From JAOUEA01 sp963797635 (GTDB lineage Bacteria > Actinomycetota > UBA4738 > HRBIN12): DNA of 64,000 bases. This document shows, in pieces, positions 18,642 through 29,700 of the stretch. Where the stretch lies: NCBI GenBank assembly GCA_963797635.1, contig CAWCPZ010000009.1:197195-261194 (forward strand), given 5' to 3'. Position 1 is the first letter of the stretch. Each line of letters opens with the position of its first letter. A model generated the notes under the pieces. The model did no database searches. It was not told the DNA's origin and worked only from the letters and a program-made list of their open reading frames with translations. The position numbers were made by a program, and so were the translations under genes.

Positions 18642-18698
18642 GCCGACGGCGGGGACCTCCAGGCCGGTGGTGCCGAACGCCCGCTGACTCCAGGGAGA

Positions 18699-19809
18699 TC
18701 AGCTCGCAGAGGGTTCGACCGGCGTTCCCGCGTCCGCGATGGTCGTGGTGGTGAACGCCGGCGTTGAGGGAACCGATTCGCCGCCGGCGTTGATCGCGAT
18801 CACCCGGTAGGCGTAGCCGGTCCCGGGGTTCAGTCCGGCATCGGTGAACGAGGTGACATCCTGGCCCGCCGTGCCGACCGTGACCCAGCCGGTTCCGCCG
18901 TCATCGGAACGCTCGATGCGATAGCCGGTCTCCGTGGCGACATCCGTCCACGTCAGGACGATCTCGGATGAGGATGCGCCTGGGCGGTGAGCGAGTCGGC
19001 GTCGCCGGCGGATCGAGGATGGTCGTGGCCGACGCGACCGCCGAGGGCACCGAGTCCACACCGTCGCGAACCGCGATCACCCGATAGAAATAGGTCGTCG
19101 CCGCCGACAGGGACGAGTCCGTGAACCCCGTCACGTTCTGGCCGACGGTGGTCACCGGCGCCCAACCGGCTCCCCCACCGTCGGTCGAGCGCTCCACCCG
19201 GTAGGCCGATTCACCCGCCGTGTTGCTCCAGGCCAGTTCGATCGTCGACGCCGAGGTCGGGGTCGCGGTCAGCATCGACGGCCCGCCGGTCGGCGCGACG
19301 CCGGCCTGGTCCGTGGTGGTCGGGTCATCGAACGGCGGATCCGTCTGCGCCGGCTGGCGACTGCGCATGTGTGCGTTGGACCGACTCCCGGGTTCGAGCG
19401 CTCCGGAACACCGCTCTGGCTGTGTTCGCGAAGTGGACCGGCCGCGTCCTCCGACACCGGCTCCGCCACGACGGTGTCCTGTCGATCGGGGCCGATCCCG
19501 AGGCGCGTGGCGAGGGTGTCCAGCGCGGAGCCCACGACGTCGCGCGCCCCGTCGTTCGCCATCGCGGTGCCGGCCAGGATCACGGTCCCGAGCACGCACC
19601 GGCGCGATCACGCGCCGACGTCGCACCCGTCGCCCGGCCCACGGGTAGGACGACGCATGTTGCGGCTCTCCATGCCACATCGCCTCGAGGTGACGGAGCT
19701 GCCGCAGTCCTCGATACCGGTACCCGGCGGCGCACGCCGCGAACACGCCGGCGATGACGATGTCGAGCACGACGATGCCCGCAAGGGTCCACAACACGAT
19801 CCTCAGCAC
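18699..19809 (-). pseudogene. Membrane-anchored FN3-repeat protein, frameshifted
   Basis: Begins with a membrane helix (MLRIVLWTLAGIVVLDIVIA) at 19809. After shifts near 19620, 19390 and 18985 it continues through a linker (VVGSALDTLATRLGIGPDRQ) to two FN3 domains: SASTIELAWSNTAGESAYRV ... TTYFYRVIAV, and SSSEIVLTWTDVATETGYRI ... GYAYRVIAINAGG. The two FN3 units are near-copies in plan. It is probably an exported, membrane-tethered surface protein. The coding sequence runs directly into the aldo/keto reductase gene. The breaks are probably sequencing indels, since the FN3 units themselves are intact. Confidence 0.6.
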
Positions 19810-19890
19810 GCCCAGAACCCTATCGGGAAGAAACGCTTACGCGCAGAGGGTCATCGTCCCTACAGAACGGCCGCGCCCGCGGTTGCGCGG

Positions 19891-20109
19891 TCACGCGCCG
19901 CCCATGCCCTCGACGACGCGTTGCAGGGCATGGAACACGGGCCGTAGGGCGTCGGTGCGAACCAGCCACCATCCCAACGCCGTCAACGCAACCGCCACCA
20001 CGATCAGCAGGAACGTGAGGGTGATGACCGCGTCGGCGCGCGAACCGGGTTCGGGCTCGCGGGTTCGCCCTTCGAACAACTCCCATCGCGGGGCCGGCTC
20101 GCTCCACAT
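19891..20109 (-). CDS. Small single-helix membrane protein (72 aa)
   Basis: One hydrophobic helix (AVITLTFLLIVVAVALTALGWWL) lies in the middle, with a charged N-terminal arm rich in Glu, Pro and Arg and an amphipathic C-terminal tail (LRPVFHALQRVVEGM). No family is recognised. It is placed between two broken exported-protein genes on the same strand; the coding frame is supported mainly by the helix and codon bias. Confidence 0.45.
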   Translation of the reverse strand: MWSEPAPRWELFEGRTREPEPGSRADAVITLTFLLIVVAVALTALGWWLVRTDALRPVFHALQRVVEGMGGA

Positions 20110-20210
20110 GCGAAGAGCGTCCCCCTTCCGGGGCGCGTGCGAACCAGACCATCGGCTCTTTGCGCCGCCGGAAGCCCTAGGTCGTTCGGACGTTTACGCG
20201 ATCTTCACGG

Positions 20211-21028
20211 TCAGTAGGTCGTCATGCGCCCGGCGATCGTGTCCGTCGCCGTGGGTTGATGCTCCGAGCTGATCGTGATGGGGCACCGATACGTGACGCC
20301 CTCGGCGGTCGTCGGCGCGACGATGTTGACCGTGAGCTTGACCTGCTTGTTCGGCTTGGACGCCGGGAACGGGAACGTCAGCGTGCCGTTCTTGAACTCG
20401 GTGGTGTAGATCGCCGGTCCGAACCGGGGACGCTTCTGGAACCCGGCGACCACCGCGTTGACCACGAACCTGGGCGTGCCGCGGCAGCCGTCGACGTGGA
20501 TCACGTCGTCCCGGCCCACGCCGTCGTTCTCCAGGATCAGCCAGAACCGCACGCCCTCGCCGTCTTCCATGCGCACGCTGACGGTCTGCTTCTTCGCGGT
20601 GCTGTTGTAGACGGTTGTTGCCGTGCCACGGGTGCGGCGGGGGGTTGATCGTGCACCCGGTGCTGAGGCCGCAGAGCTTGATCCACGCATCCGGGCGGTA
20701 GGCACGGGCGAACACGGCCCGCACCGAGTGAGCGGCGTTCATCGTCACGGTGCAGCTCGCCGGAGCCCGAGCAATCGCCCTTCCAGCCCACGAAGCTCGA
20801 GGTGGCGTTCGGCGTGGCGGTGAGGGTGACCATCGTTCCGCCGGCGAAGGTCGCCTGGCACGTCGATCCGCAATCGATCCCCGCCGGGTTGCTGGTCACG
20901 TTCCCGTCGCCCTTGCCTGCCTTGGACACCGTCAAGGCGAGCCCGCCCCCAGCCGTCGCGGCGGGGACCGCGATCAGGGAGGCACACACGGCGAGGGCGA
21001 GCAGGACCACGAGCGATCGTTTCGTCAT
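20211..21028 (-). pseudogene. Secreted protein with bacterial repeat domain, frameshifted
   Basis: From the ATG at 21028: a signal peptide (KRSLVVLLALAVCASLIAVP), then a bacterial repeat domain with GDGNVTSNPAGIDCGSTC, GWKGDCSGSG and, after a shift near 20750, CTVTMNAAHSVRAVF. A second shift near 20640 leads into a beta-rich domain of about 140 residues (QTVSVRMEDGEGVRFWLIL ... VKLTVNIVAPTTAEG) ending at 20211. The same repeat type occurs in the GH25 protein at 7.6 kb. It is probably secreted and held by disulfides. Function unknown. Confidence 0.65.
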
Positions 21029-21112
21029 GGCTCCGAGTATGGCTGCGCGCACGCGGTTGCTCAAACGCCGGTATCAAGGGGGCCTTCGGCGTTGCGTCGA
21101 TGGGCAAAGGAC

Positions 21113-21946
21113 ATGAACGCCCCAGAGCGGTTCCTCCGCGACCGATCCGCCATGACCATCTTCGTCGTGGCCATGATCGCGGTGGCCGCGATCGGGTGGC
21201 TGGACTTCGTCACCGGGGTGCGCCTGAGCTTCGGGCTCTTCTACCTGGTCCCGATCGCCGTGGCGACCTCGTACGCCGGCCGGTCGTGGGGCATCGCCGT
21301 GGCCATCGCGTGCACGGTGGTGAGCCTGATCGGCGACCTCGCGATCGAGACCGGCGTCGGCGTGATCCCCTTCTGGAACGCCGCGATGCGACTCGGCGTG
21401 TTCGTCGTCGTCGTGGTGGTGCTGGCGAAGCTGCGCGCCGCCCATCAACTCGAACGACGGCTCGCGCGCACCGACCCGCTCACCGGCGTCGCCAACTTCC
21501 GATGGTTCGAGGAAGAGGCCCAACGCGAGATGTACTCCTCCCGTCGCTACGGCGGTCCGCTCTCGCTCGCCTACCTGGACCTGGACGACTTCAAGCGCAT
21601 CAACGACGAGCGCGGGCACGCCGCCGGCGACGAGGTCCTGCGGGCGGTCGCCGACGCGTTGCGCACCCACTTGCGTCCCACCGACCTGGTGGCCCGGATC
21701 GGCGGCGACGAGTTCGTCGTGCTGCTGCCCCACACCGACCGCAGCGGCGCGGAGGACGCGCTCGGCCGTGTGCAGCAAGACCTCGTGGCCACCCGTGGGA
21801 TCTCGTTCAGCGTCGGGGTGATCCAACTGGATCGGGCGGTGGGCTCGATCGACGACCTCCTCGGCCGGGCCGACGAGAAGATGTACGCCGCCAAGCAGGC
21901 GAAGCAAGCGCAGCGCGGCGTGACCGTCGACGTCGTCACGGGTTGA
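21113..21946 (+). CDS. GGDEF diguanylate cyclase, membrane-bound
   Basis: 277 residues from the ATG at 21113. Residues 14-106 hold four or five membrane helices, and a short linker leads to the GGDEF domain. GGDEF is at 197-201, the substrate-site segment LDLDDFKRINDERGH is present, and the inhibitory I-site RPTD (188-191) stands exactly five residues before GGDEF. So it should be an active, product-inhibited cyclase making c-di-GMP from two GTP. There is no separate sensor domain; the membrane part may sense directly. No EAL, PilZ or other c-di-GMP effector is visible nearby. Confidence 0.92.
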   Translation: MNAPERFLRDRSAMTIFVVAMIAVAAIGWLDFVTGVRLSFGLFYLVPIAVATSYAGRSWGIAVAIACTVVSLIGDLAIETGVGVIPFWNAAMRLGVFVVVVVVLAKLRAAHQLERRLARTDPLTGVANFRWFEEEAQREMYSSRRYGGPLSLAYLDLDDFKRINDERGHAAGDEVLRAVADALRTHLRPTDLVARIGGDEFVVLLPHTDRSGAEDALGRVQQDLVATRGISFSVGVIQLDRAVGSIDDLLGRADEKMYAAKQAKQAQRGVTVDVVTG

Positions 21947-21970
21947 ACCTCGGAGCCCTATGCTCGGTCG

Positions 21971-22186
21971 ATGGATCGCGATCCCGTCCGCCGTCCTCGC
22001 ATGCGTGGCATCTGGGCGCTCGTCCAGATCGGTGAGTTCATCCTCGTGCTCGGACTCGCAGGCCTGCTCTTCGGCCACGCGCCCGGGCTCCATCCGATCG
22101 CGCGCGCCGGGCTCCTGTTCGGGGTCGTGCTGCTCCTGGGCTCGTTGAACGTCACGATGGCGGGGCGCTTCAGGGACGACCGGTAG
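21971..22186 (+). CDS. Small two-helix membrane protein (71 aa)
   Basis: After a basic N-terminus (MDRDPVRRPRMRG) come two hydrophobic helices (WALVQIGEFILVLGLAGLLFG and GLLFGVVLLLGSLNVTM) and a short charged tail. It begins 24 bases after the diguanylate cyclase stop on the same strand, so may share its transcript. No family recognised. Confidence 0.5.
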   Translation: MDRDPVRRPRMRGIWALVQIGEFILVLGLAGLLFGHAPGLHPIARAGLLFGVVLLLGSLNVTMAGRFRDDR

Positions 22187-22237
22187 ACGACCGTTCGAAA
22201 ACGGATCCGGCGTTTCAGGTTCGGTGTCCCCGCTGCC

Positions 22238-22255
22238 GATGTCCTTCGGGACATC
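22238..22255. promoter_or_regulatory. UUCG-capped hairpin before surface-protein gene
   Basis: GATGTCC-TTCG-GGACATC forms a perfect 7-bp stem with an extra-stable UUCG tetraloop. It lies 52 bases after one stop and 14 bases before the ribosome site of the gene at 22283. It may end the upstream transcript or protect or control the downstream leader; there is no T run. Confidence 0.5.
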
Positions 22256-22282
22256 AGTCGAACGATCCCAGGAGGATCCCCC

Positions 22283-25108
22283 TTGCACGCACACATGGCC
22301 TGGCGCACCGATGCTCCGAAGCGAGCCACGATCGCCCTCGTATCACTCGCCCTCGCGCTGCCCCTGCTCATCGCGCGTCCCGCGAGCGCAGCGATCGCCG
22401 AGCCCAACCAGACGGGTCCTTCGGACGGCACGACGCTGTCGTTCCCGACCGAGCCGCCCTTGTTCCAGTGGGACGCGGTGGCGGGAGCCACCAGCTACCG
22501 GATCGAGATCGACGACGCGTCGGACTTCATCGGCGCCACCACCGCGACCACGGTCAACACGGCCTACACCCTCACCGAGCCCCAGACGATCGGGCAGTCC
22601 TTCTACTGGCACGTGCAGGCACTGTCGTCGACCGGCGGAGCCTCCTCCTGGTCTCCGACCTGGTCCTACGACATCTCCTGGCCCGGGAGCAGCCCCGACC
22701 TGTCGACCCCCGCCGATGGCTCCACCGTCGAGGACGTCCTGTTCTCCTGGGATCCCGTCGCCGGTGCCTCGACCTATCAGCTGCAGGTCAGCCCGAACGC
22801 CGACTGGGCCAACAACGTCGACGTCGACGTCATCGTGAAGGGGACGTCCTACGCGAAGCCCGTCACGCTGGACAACGCGTCGTACTTCTGGCGCGTCCGG
22901 GCGCGCGATGCCGCCTCCACGCCGAACCTGGGCGCATGGTCGCAGGAATGGCAGTTCACCCGTTCCTGGACCGACACGCCGACGCCGGTGACGCCGGCCG
23001 ACACGGTCGCCAACTCGGTGACGACGCCGACGTTCTCCTGGACGCCGATCGAGCACGCCTCGACCTACGAGCTCCAACTCGGCGACGACGTGAACTTCTC
23101 CCCCAGCACCTACTCCTCATGCTTCACGAACCACACCGAGCTGACCTACTACGAGGTCGTCTCGAGTACGGGCCCCGGCCCCGCCGGTTCGTGCAACGGC
23201 TCGGAGTTCGAGACCGCCCCGGGCAGCGTGTCGTACTGGCGCGTGCGCGGCGTGGACAACACGGGCGGCGTCGTCGCGCCGTGGTCGGACGTCTCGCGGT
23301 TCCTGTTCCGGGGTGACACCGACGACACCCCGGTGCTCGTGTCGCCCGCCGACGGCGCCACGGTGGAGAACCCGGTCCTGGTCTGGGACTCGGTGCCCGG
23401 CATCGGCAAGTACAAGGTGACGATCGACAAGCCCGGTGGCGGGACGGCGACCGTGACCACGGCGGCGACGTCGTGGACGCCGATCTCCGAACTGTCGAAC
23501 TCGCTGCCCGACGGCCCGTTCACCTGGCGCGTCCAGACCGTGGACTCCTACGGTGGGCTCAGCATCATCGGCGACGAGCGCACGTTCGACCTCGACCCCG
23601 CGACCACCGCGGGCTCGGTCTCGTTGCTCACGCCGGCGGACGGTGCCGGTGACGTGGTGATGCCGTCGATGACATGGACGCCACTGACGGGCGCGGAGTA
23701 CTACGAGGTGTGGTACTCGGTGGCCGGCTCCGGCGTCGAGCAGAAACTGAGCGGTACGGCGGAGCTCCCTTACGGTGGGTTCACCTACGCGGGCGACCCG
23801 CTGACCCCGGGCGACTACACGTGGCGCGTCAAGGCGTTCGACGGCGTGTCGGGGACGCCGATGGCGATCAGCGCCAGCCGGGACTTCTCGGTCGACGTGA
23901 TCGGCACGGCCTCCTACGTGGGCCCGTGCTCCTCGGCGCTGACGCCGTGCACCGTGAAGGACACCCCCACGCTGGAGTGGGACGAGGAACCCGGCGCCGG
24001 CCTGTACCTCGTGTACGTGGCGCAGGACGCGAACTTCACGAACGTCGTGAAGACCTACCGCACGCAGTACACGACGCTGACGCCGCGCGAGTCACTCTTG
24101 GACAACCAGGCCGGCAACGCCTACTACTGGTTCGTCCGGCCCTGCGTCACGGCGAACCGTTGCGGCAAGTTCGACGCCACCGTGTTCGACGAGGCGTTCG
24201 CCTTCCGCAAGTTGTCGAAGGCGGTCGAGCTCGACAGCCCCGCCGACGGCTCGAGCGTGGCCGATCTGGTGACGTTCACCTGGGACGACTTCCTGGCCAC
24301 GAACCTGGCCGACGTCGACGCACCGACGCAGGAAGCCCGCCAGTACCGGATCCAGGTGTCCACCGTGAACGACTTCGCGACCCTGCTCGACGACAAGACC
24401 GTCGATCAGACCAGCTACACGCCGTACGACAAGACCTATCCGGAGGGCACGCTCTACTGGCGGGTGCAGGCGATCGACGGCAGCGGCAACGCGCTGACGC
24501 GGAGCCTCGTGTGGTCGGTCGTCAAGTCCTCCCCGAAGATCTCGCTGCAGGCGCCGGGCGCCGACGTGGAACTGGTCGGCAACCTGCCGTACTTCACGTG
24601 GACGCCGCAGGACTACGCCGCGAAGTACGAACTGGAGGTCTACGAGAACGGCGACCTCGCCTTCTCGCCGGCGAACAAGGTGCTGAGCCAGACCACCAAG
24701 ATGTCGGCCTGGGCGCCCACGAAGGCCCTGGAACCCGGGGTGTTCGCGTGGCGGATCCGCCGCCTGGACGCCGACGGCAAGCAGGGCCCGTGGTCGAACG
24801 GTCGGAAGTTCACGCTGTCGAAGGCCGACACCACGACGACCGTCGGCGTGACGAAGACGGCGTCGAAGCTGAAGGCGTCGGGTACGCTCACGCCGCCGCT
24901 CGAGGGCTCGGAGATCTCGCTGGTGCTCTCGCGCAAGCAGAGCGGCAAGTGGGTGAAGGTGGCGGAGAAGGAGCCGTCGGTCAAGGCCGGCGGCGGCTTC
25001 AACACCTCGTTCGCCCGGCCGAAGTCCGGCTCGTGCAAGGTGGTGGCGAAGTTCGCCGGCACCGGGCTGTATGCGGCCAGCAAGGACACGACGCAGTTCC
25101 CCTGCTGA
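22283..25108 (+). CDS. Large secreted FN3/Ig-like repeat protein (941 aa)
   Basis: The TTG at 22283 is preferred as start because AGGAGG lies 8 bases before it; the ATG at 22295 is too far. A signal peptide ends near ARPASA (about residue 36). The rest is about eight beta-sandwich repeats of roughly 95-105 residues, each with W-x-P-V-x-G/H-A-x-x-Y near the start and Y-F/Y-W-R-V-R/Q-A near the end. A final domain (TTTTVGVTKTASKLKASG) resembles Ig-like repeats that end secreted proteins. There is no sortase signal or membrane anchor. It is probably an extracellular or wall-associated scaffold or adhesin. Confidence 0.8.
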   Translation: MHAHMAWRTDAPKRATIALVSLALALPLLIARPASAAIAEPNQTGPSDGTTLSFPTEPPLFQWDAVAGATSYRIEIDDASDFIGATTATTVNTAYTLTEPQTIGQSFYWHVQALSSTGGASSWSPTWSYDISWPGSSPDLSTPADGSTVEDVLFSWDPVAGASTYQLQVSPNADWANNVDVDVIVKGTSYAKPVTLDNASYFWRVRARDAASTPNLGAWSQEWQFTRSWTDTPTPVTPADTVANSVTTPTFSWTPIEHASTYELQLGDDVNFSPSTYSSCFTNHTELTYYEVVSSTGPGPAGSCNGSEFETAPGSVSYWRVRGVDNTGGVVAPWSDVSRFLFRGDTDDTPVLVSPADGATVENPVLVWDSVPGIGKYKVTIDKPGGGTATVTTAATSWTPISELSNSLPDGPFTWRVQTVDSYGGLSIIGDERTFDLDPATTAGSVSLLTPADGAGDVVMPSMTWTPLTGAEYYEVWYSVAGSGVEQKLSGTAELPYGGFTYAGDPLTPGDYTWRVKAFDGVSGTPMAISASRDFSVDVIGTASYVGPCSSALTPCTVKDTPTLEWDEEPGAGLYLVYVAQDANFTNVVKTYRTQYTTLTPRESLLDNQAGNAYYWFVRPCVTANRCGKFDATVFDEAFAFRKLSKAVELDSPADGSSVADLVTFTWDDFLATNLADVDAPTQEARQYRIQVSTVNDFATLLDDKTVDQTSYTPYDKTYPEGTLYWRVQAIDGSGNALTRSLVWSVVKSSPKISLQAPGADVELVGNLPYFTWTPQDYAAKYELEVYENGDLAFSPANKVLSQTTKMSAWAPTKALEPGVFAWRIRRLDADGKQGPWSNGRKFTLSKADTTTTVGVTKTASKLKASGTLTPPLEGSEISLVLSRKQSGKWVKVAEKEPSVKAGGGFNTSFARPKSGSCKVVAKFAGTGLYAASKDTTQFPC

Positions 25109-25159
25109 TCGACGACCGGCTTCGGGGCGGCGCGTGATGGAGCGCAGGAGGTGCGCGGC

Positions 25160-25696
25160 GTGAAACGCATGGGCTCGCTGGTGACGCTCGCGGTGCTGGT
25201 GCTCGCCCTGTTCCCAGGGATCGCCCGGGCAGGGGTGCCCGATGCCGACGACACCGACGGTCCGTTCGACCTTCGTCAGGTCGATGTCAGGCCCAAAGGC
25301 CAGGACCGATTGATGCTCACCGTGCGGTTCTGGCCGGGGTTCACGTCATCGGCCCTGCGATACGGCAGCACCTTGGACCCGGACCGCCGGGTCTACGCCG
25401 TGATCCAGGGCGCGCCCGACGGCGACTTCACCAACGGCGCCTACCAGCACGACGGATACTTCTTCCGTCGTGCGGGAGCGATCTGGTTCCGCAACGGAGA
25501 GTTCGCCTCATCGCCGTGCTGTTGGACGAGCAAGGTGACGCGCGTCGATCCGACCACCCTGCGTGTCCGGTTCATCCCGTGGTGGGTCCGGCTCGAAGAG
25601 GCGGACAACGACATCCCACTGAGGGTGCGCGTCGCCACGACGTGGTGCGCCGACGGGTCGTGCGTCCGGGACCACTCGAGGTGGGCCTACTCCTGA
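25160..25696 (+). CDS. Exported protein, unknown function (178 aa)
   Basis: The GTG at 25160 is chosen because GGAGG lies 8 bases upstream; the in-frame GTG at 25151 touches the ribosome site. A signal peptide (LVTLAVLVLALFPGIARA) is followed by about 155 residues of beta-rich sequence containing two Cys pairs (SPCCW and WCADGSC). It resembles no family I can name, though the plan (signal, FDLRQVDVR, then repeated beta strands) is common in secreted proteins of Thermoleophilia and related lineages. It follows the large repeat protein by about 50 bases and may be co-expressed. Confidence 0.6.
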   Translation: MKRMGSLVTLAVLVLALFPGIARAGVPDADDTDGPFDLRQVDVRPKGQDRLMLTVRFWPGFTSSALRYGSTLDPDRRVYAVIQGAPDGDFTNGAYQHDGYFFRRAGAIWFRNGEFASSPCCWTSKVTRVDPTTLRVRFIPWWVRLEEADNDIPLRVRVATTWCADGSCVRDHSRWAYS

Positions 25697-25748
25697 GCCC
25701 TCGGCTCCTGCCGCGTCCAGGGTGCTACCGACGAGCCTCAGACGCGGT

Positions 25749-26689
25749 TCAGCAGACCGCCTTGATCGCGTCGGTCCCCGACCAGAGCGCACCGCCGGCC
25801 AGCGTGCCGCCGATCGTCACCGACGTCGACGAGCACGTCAGCCCGGTCTGGCTGGGCCGGAAGAAGTAGAGACGATCCTTGCGACCGTCCCGGTGAGGTC
25901 GGCCGGCTTGCTCAGCACCGAGAACACGCCACTCACCACCGGTGAGGCGTTGCCGACCTTGGCCGTGGCGATCTTCGTGACGTCCAACGTCGCGCTCCCC
26001 TTCACCAGGATGACGAGCGTCGGGCTGGTGGACGAGATCTTCACCGGGTTCTTCGACAGGCCGGGCTGGGCGTCGATCGAGGCGACCACGTTCGTGGGGG
26101 CGTCGTGCACGCCACCACGTTCAACACCCGGAGCGCGGCGCCACTCAATGGCTTGATCCCCAGGGTGGAGCCGACCGGCGCCGCAGGGCTGATGGTCTGG
26201 TCGAAGGCGACCTGCGAGTAGATGTAGAGGAACTGCGTGGGGTCGAAGTCTTCCGGCTGTGCCAGCGGCCCACCGGGGATGATCACGCGAGGGGCCGTCT
26301 CGAAGGCTAGGACCCGCGGCGCGGACTCGATCACGTTCCCGTTGCCGTCGAACTTGACGTAGGAACCGACGCCCGTGTTCGGATCCTCGAGGAACTGGAA
26401 GTCGGACGGAGTGCTCCCCGCCGGGAACTGGAACACCTCGTACTTCACGGTGCGGGTCACCGTATCGATGACCGCCTGGTCGGTCGTGTCGAGGTCCCCG
26501 GTACTGGTGCCGAAGCCCGCGAGCCCGGAGATGCGGTTCCCACAGGTGTTGAACTCGTCGCCGTTCACCACGTCGGTCTGCGTGACGTCGGCGCCGTTGT
26601 GGCGTCGTGAACTTCGCCGAGGCCGAAGGGGCCAAGCCGATGGTCAATGCCACCACGGCGATCGCGACGGTGATCCTGGCTCGAGACAT
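25749..26689 (-). pseudogene. Secreted protein, frameshifted
   Basis: Starts at the ATG at 26689 after GGAGGACCGTC with a signal peptide (ITVAIAVVALTIGLAPSASA). The mature part moves frames near 26600, 26100 and 25880. Reading across gives NGDEFNTCGNRISGLAGFG, FQFPAGSTPSDFQFLEDP, VASIDAQPGLSKNPVKI and finally RLYFFRPSQTGLTCS ... AIKAVC at 25749. The last break is mended by restoring one G in GGGG. Two Cys pairs suggest an exported disulfide protein. No family is recognised. It is divergent from the large cyclase gene. Confidence 0.55.
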
Positions 26690-26790
26690 GACGGTCCTCC
26701 GTTCGTTCGGGGGCGGAGTGGTCAGATCGCGAAGTCTATCCTGAGCGTCATGACCTCGTCTCCTGGCCACCGCACGGGGAGACGCCGCCG

Positions 26791-29700
26791 GTGATCGGGA
26801 CGGATCCCGCCAGGGCGCTGGTCCCGACCGGGATGTTCCGGGCCGCGGATCTCCACGAGGTCGCCCCGGGCGCGATGGGTCGGTTCGGGGGTGCGGCGCT
26901 CTTCCTCGACGTCAGTGGGTTCACCACGCTCAGCGAGCGGCTGGGACGACTGGGCACATCGGGCACCGAGGAGCTCGTCCGGATCCTCAACGGCTTCTTC
27001 GAGCCGGCGATCGACACGATCGGTGCGTCCGGGGGCGAGGTCGTCGCGTTCGGGGGGGATGCGATCACCGCCGTGTGGGCCGGCGGATCGGCCTTCGACG
27101 ACGCCTCGGCGTGCGCACGAGCGCTGGCCCGAACCTCCCGGGCGCGGAAGCCACTCACCACCTCGATCGGCGAGTTCGGTTTCGCCGTGCGGATCGGGAT
27201 CGCCGCCGGCACGGTGGATGTGACCGTGGGCGGAGGACCCGACCGGCTGCTGGTCCTGACGCAAGGGGACGCCATCGACGGAGCCGTGGCGGCCGAAGGC
27301 GAAGCCGAGCCCGGCGAGGTCGTGACCCGAGCGCCGGCCGCCGGCACGTCGCCGTCCGCCGGCGTTGCCTCGATCGAGCACGCCGCCGGCTCGGTCGACT
27401 TCGGGCGCTTCGCCCATCCGGTGACCGTGGAGCGGATCCGGCGCGGCGACACCACCTTGATCGACGGTCATCGTCGGGTGACGACGCTCTTCGCCCAGGT
27501 GCCGTTCGCCGCCGGCGATGCCGCGACCCGCGCGGCCGTACCGGAGGTGCTCCGGGAGATCGTCGACGTGGCCTCGACCCTGGGCGGGGAGACGATCCAG
27601 ATCACCGGCGGCGACAAGGGGACGGTGGCGCTGCTGACCTTCGGTGCTCCGACGTCGAGTCCCGACGACGGCTGCCGCGCGGTGGCGGCAGCGTCGCGTC
27701 TGACACGGTCGCTGCCCGGATCGTCGATCGGTGTCGGTACCGGCACGGTGTTCGCGGGGCTGCTCGGCGGACCATCACGAAGCGTGTACACGGTGATCGG
27801 CGATGCCGTGAACCTGGCGGCACGGCTGATGCAGCGCGCCGACCCGGACGCCGTGCTCGTCGATGAGGCCACCGCCGAGGCGGCCGGCACGATGTTCGAC
27901 TTCGACGACCGGCGCACGGTGCGGGTGAAAGGCAAGGATGAGGGTGTCGGCGTGCGTCGGCTGGTGGGCCAACGACACCGGCCCTGGCCCACGAACCGGC
28001 TCGCGACCGATGGACCGATGCTGGCGCGCACGGACGAGCTCGCCGACGCGGAGCGAGCGTTGGACCCCGGTGTCCCCGGTCTCCGCAGGGTGGTGATCCG
28101 GGGGGCGGCCGGTATCGGCAAGTCACGGCTGACGCGAGCCGTGGCCGAACGCGCGACGGCCCGTGGATGGCACGTCGTCGGGGGTGGGTTCGCCGGGCTC
28201 GGTGACGCCACGCCGTACTCGGGGTGGCAGCCGGTGATGCGGTCGATCATGCACGCCGACGAGGACGTGGCGGCGGGCCTGGCGTCGCTGGTGCCCGGCG
28301 CCGGCGACCTCGCGCCGCTCCTCGGCCCCTTCATCGGACGCCGGCTCGAGGAGACGCCGCGGTCGGCGACCATCAGCGGCGAGGTGCGCAACGAGGTGGC
28401 CGAGGACCTGGCCGCCCGCGCGATCCAGGCCTCGGCGCGCGAACGCCCGCTGGTGATCGAGCTCGAGGATTGGCACTGGGCGGACCGCTCGTCCGCGCGA
28501 CTGCTCGACCTCCTGACGGACCGTCCCAGCGATGCGCCGATCGCGATCGTGGTGACCCAGCGCCTGCCGTCGGACGGCCCGCCGTTCCCGGCGCGCGAGG
28601 ACGACATCGTGATCGACCTCGGCGAACTCGACGACGACGAGGCTCGCGAGGTCGCGGCCACGGTGGCTGCGCGCACGGATCGGGACATCGACGATGCACG
28701 GCTCGCTCGCATCGTCGAACGTGCCGCCGGCAACCCGCTGATGATCGAGGCGATGATCGATCTCGGCGACGACGCCCTGCTCACGACCGGTCTCGCCCCA
28801 CTCCTGCAGGCCCGGCTCGACGGCCTGCCCGACGAGGACCTGCGGCCGTTGATCTGGGCGAGCGCGTTCGGCCGGCCCATCGTGGTCGATGAACTCGACG
28901 CGGCGATGGGTCGAGGCGACGAGTCGGAACCCGAGTTGCCTGCCAGGCTCGAGGACCTCGTGCACCAGGGATTGCTCGCCGTGCAGACGCAGGACGGGAA
29001 CTCCCTCGGGTTCCGCCACGCGTCCGTTCGCGAGGCGGCCTACGAACGCCTCAGCCACGGATCGCGGCGCATGGTGCACGGCAGCATCGGTCGAACGCTC
29101 GAGCGACGCGATGCACAGCCCGTGGAGATCGCTCGTCACTTCGCGCTGACCGACGATCTCGACCGGCAGCGAACCTGGTATCCCGCGGCCGGCGTGCAGT
29201 CGAGCGCGGCGTGGGCGGTCGAGGACGCCATCATCTGGTTCGACCGAGCACGGGACATCGGCGATCGGTCCGAGGAGGTCCGCATCGGCCTCGCCTCGAT
29301 GCTCATGGTGCAGGGCGACCTCGGCCGGGTGGGGGTCCTCGTCGAGGAACCTTGCACCGATGCCGACCTCGATCGACGCCGAGGGATGCTGGCCGGCGAA
29401 CGCTCGCTGATCGGCGGGGCGAGCGAGGAGGCCGTCGAGACGTTGACGCAGGTGCTGGCTCGCACCCGGGGAGCGGGTTCGACGACGGACACGGTGGCCG
29501 CCGCCGAGCTGTTGAGCCGGGCGCTCGTCGAGGTCGGCCGCTTCGACGAGGCAACCGACGTCGCCCGGGCGGCGATCCAAGGGGTCCCGGCGGACGATCA
29601 CGACACCATGGCGCGTGCCATCGGCGCCTTCGGCACGGTGCAGATCCATCGATACGCCCTGCAGAGCGCCGTCGAGGCCCTGCGACGGGCGGTGACCGAA

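Noticed and set aside
22187..22282. A c-di-GMP riboswitch between the diguanylate cyclase region and the surface-protein gene
   Set aside because: None of the conserved GEMM sequence (GGGCAAA, GNRA loop and receptor) is present; only a simple UUCG hairpin is supported.
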